Source: Bradymonas sediminis
GTDB taxonomy: Bacteria > Myxococcota_A > Bradymonadia > Bradymonadales > Bradymonadaceae
Length of the DNA stretch: 64,000 bases
Direction: 5' to 3'
Assembly: GCF_003258315.1 (NCBI RefSeq)
Contig: NZ_CP030032.1
Span: forward strand, 2,519,804 to 2,583,803
Below the pieces are notes generated by a model that saw only the letters and a program-made list of their open reading frames with translations, searched no databases and had not been told where the DNA came from. The translations under genes and the position numbers were made by a program. Shown one piece after another: positions 9,006 through 16,596 of the stretch. Each line of letters opens with the position of its first letter. Positions within the stretch are counted from its first letter, which is position 1.

Positions 9006-9041
9006 CGCGGTGCGTGCAGCTTTATAGGTGCGCGCACCGCG
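9006..9041. terminator. Candidate bidirectional hairpin between hemL and the 3D-domain gene
   Basis: CGCGGTGCGTGC at 9006-9017 pairs with GCGCGCACCGCG at 9030-9041 (12 bp, one G-T wobble). It sits between convergent genes and overlaps the last codons of the minus-strand gene. There is no clear T run, so intrinsic termination is uncertain. Confidence 0.45.
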
Positions 9042-10224
9042 GCGAGTTCTTATAGACGGTGAAGGAGGTGCGCGTCGGAAAGAGCGCGTTAAGCTTGCGG
9101 TACATGCCCTTTGAGCCCGCGAAGATATCGACGTGTCGACCGTTGATGCCGCCGCCGACATCATCGGCGCGGAAGCAGCCATCGTGGGTATATCCGCCGA
9201 GCGTGCCGCTGGTCGGGATGGCCATGCCATCCCATTCTTCGACATAAAGGACGCTCCCCGACGAGATGATGCTGGTGTCGACCGCCCAGGAGCGAAGCGG
9301 CTCGAGCGCGTTGCCCCGCGAGCCCTTGCCCCAGGGGAATGCGCTGCTCATCTCGGACCAGGTAAAGCTGCACGCCCCGCCGCAATTAGTGCCATTATAA
9401 TAGTTGAGCATGCGCCCGTCGCTGAGCTTTGCGGTGCCCTCGATGCAGGCGAGTGAGGCGAAGTCGCTGCGCACCGTGGCGATGACGCTGCAATTTTTAT
9501 CGTAGAATTTGGCCGTCTTCGGGCCGCTGAAATCGCTCTCATCTTCGACATAATAATAGGTATTGATAAAGCTCCCCATCGAGGTGCCCATGCCGGGCGG
9601 CGGCGCGTCGTCTTCGACGGTGATGGAGATGGTATCGCGCGCGACCTCGGCGCCGCTGCCATCATAGCCGTAGAGCACGACCTCGCGCGGGGTGCCGGTT
9701 CCGTTGAAGGTATAGCGCAGCGTGGTCGAACTTGTGGGATTCCACGGCTCCGACAGCGGCCAGTCGTCGACCTTGATCTGAACGGTCGATACGTGTTCGG
9801 CGGCGATCGAAAAGTCCACCGGATTTTCTACGGTCGCCCCGTTGTTTGGGCTTAGAATGGACACCGTCGGCGTGATGGGGTTGGGCTCCGGAGAGGTGTC
9901 CGGCTCAGCGCCCGTGTCGGGGTCGGGTTCTTGTTGGGCGTCGGGCGTATCCACGGTATCGGGCGCCTGGTCGACGTCTTCGGGGATCTCAGCGTCGCCG
10001 CCAACATCGGCTACATATCCGCTGTCGGCGCAGGGAGGCACGGTGCACGCGACGCCGCCAGAAGATCCGTCGGCATTCGTCGAGTCCACATCGCGCATCG
10101 CGCTCTGGCCTGTATCCCCATCATCGGTCGAGACATTTGGCCCACCGGAGCTTATTTCACCAGTGCAACCGGCTCCCAACAGTGCTATCGATGCGGCGAG
10201 CGAGATATGCGCTTTCCAATTCAT
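9022..10224 (-). CDS. Lipoprotein with Ig-like region and C-terminal 3D domain
   Basis: 400 residues from the ATG at 10224, which follows GGGAGA at good spacing. A lipoprotein signal peptide ends in SIALLGAGC (C20). Next comes an acidic, low-complexity linker rich in D, P and E (residues about 25-115), typical of surface proteins in this group, then a bacterial Ig-like module beginning PTVSILSPNNGATV. The C-terminus has the three-aspartate 3D fold signature: CFRADDVGGGINGRHVDIF. 3D domains form the catalytic core of MltA-type lytic transglycosylases and of Gram-positive resuscitation factors, so peptidoglycan cleavage is possible, but the MltA barrel is absent and the activity is inferred. 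Convergent with hemL; divergent from ettA. Confidence 0.85.
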   Translation of the reverse strand: MNWKAHISLAASIALLGAGCTGEISSGGPNVSTDDGDTGQSAMRDVDSTNADGSSGGVACTVPPCADSGYVADVGGDAEIPEDVDQAPDTVDTPDAQQEPDPDTGAEPDTSPEPNPITPTVSILSPNNGATVENPVDFSIAAEHVSTVQIKVDDWPLSEPWNPTSSTTLRYTFNGTGTPREVVLYGYDGSGAEVARDTISITVEDDAPPPGMGTSMGSFINTYYYVEDESDFSGPKTAKFYDKNCSVIATVRSDFASLACIEGTAKLSDGRMLNYYNGTNCGGACSFTWSEMSSAFPWGKGSRGNALEPLRSWAVDTSIISSGSVLYVEEWDGMAIPTSGTLGGYTHDGCFRADDVGGGINGRHVDIFAGSKGMYRKLNALFPTRTSFTVYKNSPRCAHL

Positions 10225-10334
10225 AACGTCTCCCAACTATCCAATTGTCACCAACCCTCGGTTGCATTCATATGCACCCGAGATTAGCCTCTGTATTTTA
10301 GTATTCATACCTTATTCCTACGAGGATAACGAAT

Positions 10335-11999
10335 ATGGCAAAAGAATTTATCTATCAGATGACCAACTTGAGAAAGACCGCTCCGGACGGGAAGAAGATT
10401 CTCGACGGCATCTGGCTGTCTTTCTTTCCTGGCGCCAAGATCGGCGTGGTCGGCCCCAACGGCAGTGGTAAATCAACGCTGCTCAAGATCATGGCCGGGC
10501 TGGACACCGAGTTCAACGGCGAGACCTGGATGGACCCGGACGCCCGCGTTGGGTATCTGGCCCAGGAGCCCAAGCTCGACCCGAATTTGACCGTCCGTGA
10601 GAACGTCGAAAAAGGCGTCGCCGAGATCCGCGACGTGCTCAATCGCTACGAGGAAGTGTCGGCGAAATTTGCCACCGTCGAGCCCGACGAGATGGACGCG
10701 CTCATCGCGGAGCAGGCAAAATTGCTCGAGCAGATCGACGCGGTCAACGGCTGGGACCTTGAGCGCACCCTGGACGTGGCGATGGACGCCCTTCGCGTGC
10801 CGCCGGGCGACTCGAGCGTGGAGCACCTCTCCGGCGGCGAGCGCCGCCGCGTCGCGCTTTGCGCCCTTCTGCTGTCGAAGCCCGACCTGCTGCTCTTGGA
10901 CGAGCCGACCAACCACCTCGATGCTGAGACGGTCGCCTGGCTTGAGCGCGCGCTTCGTGACTACGAGGGCACCGTCATGGTCGTCACCCATGACCGTTAT
11001 TTCCTCGACAACGTCACCGAGTGGATCCTTGAGCTTGAGGGCGGCAAGGGACTTCCTTTTGAGGGAAATTACACCTCCTGGCTTGAGCAAAAGCTCAAAT
11101 CCCTGGAGGAGTCCGACCGTCAAAACACCCTGCGCTACCAAACGCTGTCGCAGGAATATGCCTGGTCGCGCCTGAGCAATGACGAGCGGCTGTCGCGCTC
11201 GCAGCAGCGCCTCACCGACTACGACGCATTGCAGCAGCGCTCGAGCAAGCGCGAGCATATGATTCAGATCCCGCCGGCGCCGCGCATCGGCGACGTCGTC
11301 GTGCGCGCCGAGAACCTCAAGAAGGGCTACGGCGAGCGCATGCTTATCGAAGACCTCACCTTCGACCTGCCGCGCGGTGGTATCGTCGGCGTGGTCGGCC
11401 CCAACGGCGCCGGTAAGTCGACGCTGTTCAAGATGATCTCGCAGCTCGAGCAGCCCGACGGCGGCTCATTGACCGTCGGTGAGACCGTCCAACTCGCCAG
11501 CGTCGATCAGATGCGCGGCGACCTCGATATGGACCGCACCGTCTGGGAGAATATCTCGGGCGGTGAGACGATTCTTCGCATCGGCGACCGCGACATCAAC
11601 TCGCGCGCCTATGTCGGGGCGTTCGGCTTCGGCGGCGCTACCCAGCAGCAGAAGATCAGCACGCTGTCGGGCGGCGAGCGCAACCGGGTCTACCTGGCCA
11701 AGACGCTGCTCAAGGGCGGCAATCTTTTGCTCCTCGACGAGCCTTCCAACGACCTCGACGTCGAGACGCTTCGCGCGCTCGAGTACGCGCTTGAGGACTT
11801 CGGCGGCTGCGCCGTGGTCATCAGCCATGACCGCTGGTTCCTCGACCGCATCGCCACGCATATCCTGGCGTTTGAGGGCAACTCGCATGTCGAGTGGTTC
11901 GCGGGCAACTACCAGGACTATGAGCGCGACCGTCGCGCTCGCCTCGGCGAAGATGCGAAGCAGCCGCACCGCATCAAGTATAAGCCGCTGACGCGATAA
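10335..11999 (+). CDS. ettA: Energy-dependent translational throttle protein EttA (ABC-F)
   Basis: ABC-F ATPase that binds the ribosomal E site and gates the first elongation step according to the ATP/ADP ratio. 554 residues, as in E. coli EttA. Two nucleotide-binding domains: Walker A GPNGSGKST at 40-48 and GPNGAGKST near 355; signature LSGGERRRV and LSGGERNRV; Walker B LLLLDEPTNHLD and LLLLDEPSNDLD. Between them is the arm/linker and a helical P-site tRNA interaction motif (residues about 240-310). The N-terminus LSFFPGAKIGVVG and the C-terminal RIKYKPLTR are EttA-specific rather than Uup or YheS. AGGA lies about ten bases before the ATG. Single-gene unit closed by a strong terminator. Confidence 0.96.
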   Translation: MAKEFIYQMTNLRKTAPDGKKILDGIWLSFFPGAKIGVVGPNGSGKSTLLKIMAGLDTEFNGETWMDPDARVGYLAQEPKLDPNLTVRENVEKGVAEIRDVLNRYEEVSAKFATVEPDEMDALIAEQAKLLEQIDAVNGWDLERTLDVAMDALRVPPGDSSVEHLSGGERRRVALCALLLSKPDLLLLDEPTNHLDAETVAWLERALRDYEGTVMVVTHDRYFLDNVTEWILELEGGKGLPFEGNYTSWLEQKLKSLEESDRQNTLRYQTLSQEYAWSRLSNDERLSRSQQRLTDYDALQQRSSKREHMIQIPPAPRIGDVVVRAENLKKGYGERMLIEDLTFDLPRGGIVGVVGPNGAGKSTLFKMISQLEQPDGGSLTVGETVQLASVDQMRGDLDMDRTVWENISGGETILRIGDRDINSRAYVGAFGFGGATQQQKISTLSGGERNRVYLAKTLLKGGNLLLLDEPSNDLDVETLRALEYALEDFGGCAVVISHDRWFLDRIATHILAFEGNSHVEWFAGNYQDYERDRRARLGEDAKQPHRIKYKPLTR

Positions 12000-12024
12000 A
12001 GTCGCCGAAATAGCACGCTAAACC

Positions 12025-12049
12025 AAAGCCCGCGCCCTGCGCGGGCTTT
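12025..12049. terminator. Bidirectional intrinsic terminator between ettA and pabA
   Basis: A perfect 11-bp inverted repeat, AAAGCCCGCGC/GCGCGGGCTTT, with a CCT loop. T-rich tails on both sides (TTTGTCATTTT on the plus strand, TTTGGTTT on the minus) fit termination of both convergent genes. Confidence 0.85.
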
Positions 12050-12050
12050 G

Positions 12051-12716
12051 TCATTTTGAAATATCACAACACTTCAAAAAATTGGCCAGCATTGTGTAGC
12101 CGGAGGGTGTGAGGATGCTCTCGGGGTGGAATTGCAGCCCGAAGGTGGGGTGCTCGCGGTGGGCGATGGCCATCACGAGGCCGTCGGCGCGGGCGCAGAC
12201 GCGCAGCGCGGCCGGCAACGGCTCAGAGGCCATCAATGAGTGATAGCGCCCAGCCTGCACCGGGCTTTCGAGCCCATCGAAGAGCCCGGTCGCGTCATGG
12301 GCGACCGCGCTGGGTTTTCCGTGCATGGGCGCCCCGCTCGGGACAACCTGGCCGCCGAAGGCCCGCACAATCGCCTGGTGGCCCAGGCAAATCCCCAGCA
12401 GCGGAATCCTCGGCGAAAAATAGCGCACCGCGTCGACGCTGATGCCGGCCTGGTCGGGGTGCCCCGGCCCCGGTGAGAGGACCAACGCGGCGGGTTTCCA
12501 GGCGATCAACTCATCCAGGGTGACGGCGTCGCTGCGGTGCACCACCACCGAGATGCCCAACTCTTCAAAGCGATGCGCGAGGTTATACACGAAGGAATCG
12601 CGACAATCTAAAATGACGACTTCGCCTTCGCGTTGGTGGGACCATCGCGTCGAGGTCAGTCGCTCCATTCGATTTCGGGAGGCTTCGGGATACACGGACT
12701 TCGTCATGGCAGCCAC
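12051..12716 (-). CDS. pabA: Aminodeoxychorismate/anthranilate synthase glutamine amidotransferase
   Basis: Class I glutaminase subunit that feeds ammonia to the chorismate-converting partner. 221 residues. The catalytic triad is visible: C110 in LLGICLGHQ, and H197 with E199 in GLQFHPESI; the oxyanion strand SPGPGHP precedes. An N-terminal extension of about 30 residues comes before the usual VVILDCRDSF start; the frame overlaps the end of pabC by 13 bp, so a later start is possible. Position directly after pabB and pabC indicates p-aminobenzoate rather than tryptophan synthesis, though some PabA proteins serve both enzymes. Confidence 0.9.
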   Translation of the reverse strand: MAAMTKSVYPEASRNRMERLTSTRWSHQREGEVVILDCRDSFVYNLAHRFEELGISVVVHRSDAVTLDELIAWKPAALVLSPGPGHPDQAGISVDAVRYFSPRIPLLGICLGHQAIVRAFGGQVVPSGAPMHGKPSAVAHDATGLFDGLESPVQAGRYHSLMASEPLPAALRVCARADGLVMAIAHREHPTFGLQFHPESILTPSGYTMLANFLKCCDISK

Positions 12717-13468
12717 TCCTGCGCGCTGAGGGCCCAGGTATTGTCCAACTCGCGCCCCTCCAACGAGGCCGCGGCGAGGACGCCGACACCGGCAGAGAGG
12801 AGTACGATTTCGTCGGCCATGCGCAATTCTTCGACCGCAATTTCGCGCACATCGACGGCTTGGCCGAATGCCTGGGACTGCGCAAGAATGCCGGCGCGCG
12901 TCACGCCCGGCAGGATGCCACGAAGCGGTGGAGTGACCGCCCGGCCCTCCCGAACGACGATCACATTGGCGCAGCTCGCCTCGCCGACAAGGCCGTCGGG
13001 CGAGGTCATAATCGCGTCGTTAAAGCCCTGGCGCATCGCGCGGCGCCGGACCTCGACGAAGCGCAAAAAGCTCGTGGTTTTATGGACGGCAAGGGGGTCG
13101 TCGGGAAGATAAAAGCCCGGGGCGATCGTAAGGTGTGGGCGCACGGGTTCGTGGTACGGACGATAGCGCAGCGTGACGGCGCCGCTGCCGCCGAAGGGAA
13201 TGCTTTGGCCGTGGGCGTCGGAGCCGGAACGACTCACGCTGACGCGCCAGATGCCCGGTGTTTGATTGGGCAAGCCGCGAAGTTTGGCGACCGCGGCTTC
13301 GATGGCGCCCTCGCCAAACCCCAGGGCGTCGCCCGATTTTTGAAGGCGTTCGATATGCGCGTCGAGCCAGCGAATGGTGCCGTCCTCGCGCACACGGACG
13401 GTCTCAAAGAGCGCGTCTCCGTAGAGATAGCCGCGGTCATCGGCGGCGATGAAATCTTCTCGACTCAT
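12704..13468 (-). CDS. pabC: Aminodeoxychorismate lyase, fold-type IV PLP enzyme
   Basis: Splits 4-amino-4-deoxychorismate into p-aminobenzoate and pyruvate. 254 residues. The fold-type IV start DRGYLYGDALFETVRV and the hallmark GLVGEASCANVIVV glutamate/PLP-phosphate segment are present; the PLP lysine is probably K130 in AVHKTTSFLRF. Branched-chain and D-amino-acid aminotransferases share this fold, but the gene overlaps pabB by 4 bp (ATGA) and pabA by 13 bp, which strongly indicates the lyase. Translational coupling is likely. Confidence 0.88.
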   Translation of the reverse strand: MSREDFIAADDRGYLYGDALFETVRVREDGTIRWLDAHIERLQKSGDALGFGEGAIEAAVAKLRGLPNQTPGIWRVSVSRSGSDAHGQSIPFGGSGAVTLRYRPYHEPVRPHLTIAPGFYLPDDPLAVHKTTSFLRFVEVRRRAMRQGFNDAIMTSPDGLVGEASCANVIVVREGRAVTPPLRGILPGVTRAGILAQSQAFGQAVDVREIAVEELRMADEIVLLSAGVGVLAAASLEGRELDNTWALSAQEWLP

Positions 13469-14829
13469 GAGAACTTCGCCCCCAGCGCGTGCGCGATGGG
13501 CCGGGCTTTGACGCAGGCTTCCTCGTATTCGTCGCGCGGGTTTGAGTCGGCGACCACGGCGCCGCCCGCGCCGTAAAAGACCTCGTCGTCGCAGAGCACG
13601 GCAGTGCGAATCAGGACGCTGCTGTCGAGCTGGCCGGCGCCCGCCGAGGCGTAAAATAGCGTGCCGGTATAGGGGCCGCGGGCGTCCTCTTCGACTTCGG
13701 CAATAAGCTCGATGGCGCGCAGCTTGGGCGCGCCGGTGATGCTCCCGGGTGGAAAACAGGCGACCATGGCGGCCACCGGTGAAACGCCATCTTCCAATTC
13801 GCCGACCACGGTCGACACCAGGTGATGCACCCCCGAAAAGCTATATAATCCACACACTTCAGACGCCGCCACACTGCCCGGTTTGCACACGCGGGTGAGG
13901 TCATTTCTCATCAGGTCGACGATCATAATATTCTCGGCGCGGTCCTTTGGGCTCGTGCTTAAGCCCTCTGCCAGGCGCCGGTCCTCCTCGGGCGTCTGAC
14001 CGCGGGCGCGGGTGCCTTTGATGGGACGCGTACAAATTCGCCCATCCTTAATCGACATAAATTGCTCGGGGCTGACCGAGGCCAATTGAAAGTCACCGGC
14101 GTCCAAATACGCGCAATAGGCGCCACTGCTGGTGGCGCGCAGTTTCTCGTAAAGCGCCCAGCCCCCCAATGACCAGGAGGCCCGAAAGCGCTCGGTATAA
14201 TTCACCTCGAACGCCTCGCCAGCGTAGATCGCGTCGATGACAACTTGCACCCGACGGGCATATTCATCGGGGGTGATATTGAGGCGAAAATTCGAGTCAG
14301 CGGCGCCCGACGACATGCCGGATGGGAGCGTGCGGGATGCGTCGCGGGCGTCGTGATGGGCCGGATACTCAAGAGCATCGCGCAAAAGACGCGCCCCGGC
14401 AGAGTGCGCGTCGCCGGTCAGCCACCAGGAGGCGTCGCGATGCGAATAGACGAGCGCGCTCGGGTAGTCGCCGACCCAACAGTCGGGCGTGGGGCGCGGC
14501 GCCGCGTCGGCGCGAACGTCGTCGAGCGCCCAGGCGAATTCGAAGCCAAGCATGCCGGCTAGGCCGCCGTAAAATGGCAGCGAAGCGGAGGCATCTGACA
14601 TTCGTAACGCGTCCAGTCGATCGACCTCAAAGCGGGCGAGCGCGGCGCTCGGATCGGTGTAGATCCGGTCGGGCTCGCAGCAGATAATCGACCACAGCGG
14701 CGCCCCGCTCGCATCATGAGATTCGGCGCACCCGGAATCGAAAAAAAGGAGCCCCCTCGCGCCCCTCGAACTCAACGTTCGAACGACATCCAAGGGGGCT
14801 CGATTGATTTGCAGCAGTTTACTGGCCAC
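13465..14829 (-). CDS. pabB: Aminodeoxychorismate synthase component I
   Basis: Chorismate-binding enzyme that aminates chorismate at C4 with ammonia from PabA. 454 residues. The C-terminal chorismate domain contains RPIKGTRARG, with the lysine nucleophile used by aminodeoxychorismate synthases (anthranilate synthases have PIAGT), then IVDLMRNDLTRV and the closing FPPGSITGAPKLRAIELI. This lysine and the adjacent pabC favour pabB over trpE. It begins 20 bp after the OmpA-family gene, so the folate genes may be co-transcribed with the upstream envelope genes. Confidence 0.93.
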   Translation of the reverse strand: MASKLLQINRAPLDVVRTLSSRGARGLLFFDSGCAESHDASGAPLWSIICCEPDRIYTDPSAALARFEVDRLDALRMSDASASLPFYGGLAGMLGFEFAWALDDVRADAAPRPTPDCWVGDYPSALVYSHRDASWWLTGDAHSAGARLLRDALEYPAHHDARDASRTLPSGMSSGAADSNFRLNITPDEYARRVQVVIDAIYAGEAFEVNYTERFRASWSLGGWALYEKLRATSSGAYCAYLDAGDFQLASVSPEQFMSIKDGRICTRPIKGTRARGQTPEEDRRLAEGLSTSPKDRAENIMIVDLMRNDLTRVCKPGSVAASEVCGLYSFSGVHHLVSTVVGELEDGVSPVAAMVACFPPGSITGAPKLRAIELIAEVEEDARGPYTGTLFYASAGAGQLDSSVLIRTAVLCDDEVFYGAGGAVVADSNPRDEYEEACVKARPIAHALGAKFS

Positions 14830-14849
14830 TCAGGTTCGCCATCACTTGC

Positions 14850-16040
14850 TCAGGGGATGCGAAAAATGACTTCGATACGGTCATTCTTGGACGCATCATC
14901 GCCGAAGCGAGGATTCTCCTGTCCGAGGCCGCTGGTGGTGATACGACTGTCTTTGACGCCAGCATCGGTAAATACTTTGCGAACCGTGCGCGCGCGCGAG
15001 GCGGAGACGCCGAGGTTCTCGGTGGGGTCGCCCTTGCGCGTATAACCCTCGATGATGAGCTCGGCCTCTTTATATTTATCGGCGAGCTTTGCCGCGCTGG
15101 CGGCGAGCACCTGGCCGTCGGCGTTCAGCGTCCACGAGCCTTTGTCGAAGGACATCGCCAACACAACGCGCACGCCCAACGGCTCGACCACGGTGAACGG
15201 GGCGCCGAAGGTCGACTGAGCGTCGGTGCGAATCGCAGCGCGGCGCGCGTCGGGGTTCTGCATAGCGATCGATTCTTCGTGAAGCGGCTTGGCGACGGCG
15301 TACGCCTTGCCGTAGAGCGCGGTCGCCTCATCGGCGGCCCTGCCGACCTCGAGCGCAGAGGACGAGTCCTTGGAGCGCAGCACGACGGCGGCGTTATATC
15401 GCGTCGTGGCGGCGTTGAATTCTTCGATCGCGAACTCATCGGCCTTCACGGTCAACGCTTTCTCGCGCGCCTCGTTGGCGGCGTCGAATTTATAGCCAAT
15501 CGCGGCCATCGCGCCGGTGCTATCGGCGGTATTTCGCTGAAAGGAGTTATTCGACTGGGCTTGCTGCATCCGCTTGGCCTGTTCGCGCGCGTTGCGCGCC
15601 CGAGCAACCTGCATTTCCAGGGCCGCGACCTCTTTGACCAGCTTATTTCGCTCTTCGCTGAGGGTTTGAATCTCGGGGTTAACCGCTGCGACCAGCGCGT
15701 TTGCTTCGTCCAGGCGCGCCTTGTCCTCGGACTGCTTTTTAATGGCGGCGGCGGTCCGGTAACGCAGCGTTCCGAGCAGCGCGTATTCTTTGGCGCGCTC
15801 GACGTCATTGTCCTCGTAGGCCTTGCGCGACACACGCCGATACTGGCGAGCCTCGCGGTAGTATTTCTCCGTGCCCGGCGCATCCCGCACTTCAAGGGCG
15901 TCTGGGGCTTGAAGAATGCGCTCCAGCTCGGTCAACTCTTTGGGTTTAGGCGGCGTTGAGCAACCGCTCACCAGCGATAATCCCAACCCTAAGCTGAGCA
16001 TCGAAATAATTAAAAATCTCAGCGAATTTTGCTTCAACAT
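14850..16040 (-). CDS. OmpA-family outer membrane lipoprotein with coiled coil
   Basis: 396 residues from the ATG at 16040, preceded by GGAG at eight bases. The signal peptide ends in SLVSGC (C27). Residues about 40-240 are charged and helical with heptad-like stretches (EERNKLVKEVAALEMQVARA), resembling the DUF4398 type of periplasmic helical domain. The C-terminal 110 residues form an OmpA-like peptidoglycan-binding domain: LNADGQVLAASAAKLADKY, IIEGYTRKG, SRARTVRKVF and DRIEVIFRIP, with the diaminopimelate-contacting D and R positions retained. It probably anchors the outer membrane to the cell wall. The next upstream gene encodes another small helical periplasmic protein; the two may work together. 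Confidence 0.88.
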   Translation of the reverse strand: MLKQNSLRFLIISMLSLGLGLSLVSGCSTPPKPKELTELERILQAPDALEVRDAPGTEKYYREARQYRRVSRKAYEDNDVERAKEYALLGTLRYRTAAAIKKQSEDKARLDEANALVAAVNPEIQTLSEERNKLVKEVAALEMQVARARNAREQAKRMQQAQSNNSFQRNTADSTGAMAAIGYKFDAANEAREKALTVKADEFAIEEFNAATTRYNAAVVLRSKDSSSALEVGRAADEATALYGKAYAVAKPLHEESIAMQNPDARRAAIRTDAQSTFGAPFTVVEPLGVRVVLAMSFDKGSWTLNADGQVLAASAAKLADKYKEAELIIEGYTRKGDPTENLGVSASRARTVRKVFTDAGVKDSRITTSGLGQENPRFGDDASKNDRIEVIFRIP

Positions 16041-16109
16041 CAATTCGACTCCAATCCACATATATTAATTATGGTCGACAAATCCCGACGCATAATTTCA
16101 GCGCAGCTT

Positions 16110-16547
16110 TTATAGTTGTGATTTTAGCGTGGCCATTTTGCCCTTAAGCTCTTCGATTTCCTTCTTCAAGGCCGGAATCTGCTCATTGGTGGCTTTATAA
16201 TGGGCAGCTTCCTGGTCATCGGCGGCCTCCTGAAGGCTGCCGACAGTGGTCAAGGCGTCGATAAGTTCGAGCGCAAAACCAACGCGTCGCAGCAGGACTT
16301 CAGCGCCGTCCTTGTCGCCGTTGGCGAGCAGAATTTTGGCGTTGGAAAGCCACTCGTGGGCCTTCTCAATATCCTCTGCGGCCGCCGCGGCGCCTGGACC
16401 TGCTTCGTGCTGAGCGAGCATCTTCTCGTATTGTGCTGCTTCCTCTTTGCCCGAGCGATCGGCGGCGTTAGCCACCGAAGTTAAGCCGAAACATAGAAAA
16501 AACACCGAAAGCGGCACCCAGCAACGTGAAAATAAGCCAGATAACAT
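16110..16547 (-). CDS. Small secreted coiled-coil protein
   Basis: 145 residues from the ATG at 16547, which has GGAG about eight bases upstream; a longer frame starts at 16565. A clear signal peptide (hydrophobic FSRCWVPLSVFFLCFGL, cleavage after VANA) precedes a helical mature part ending in a coiled coil, IPALKKEIEELKGKMATLKS. No catalytic motif. The helical pattern with EKAHEWLSNAKILLANGDKD resembles the helical part of the OmpA lipoprotein encoded 69 bp downstream, so a shared envelope role is plausible. It lies 49 bp after prkA on the same strand. Confidence 0.75.
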   Translation of the reverse strand: MLSGLFSRCWVPLSVFFLCFGLTSVANAADRSGKEEAAQYEKMLAQHEAGPGAAAAAEDIEKAHEWLSNAKILLANGDKDGAEVLLRRVGFALELIDALTTVGSLQEAADDQEAAHYKATNEQIPALKKEIEELKGKMATLKSQL

Positions 16548-16596
16548 TCCAACTACTCCGTACAATTATCAGAATACAAAACCGTCAGGCTCTACA

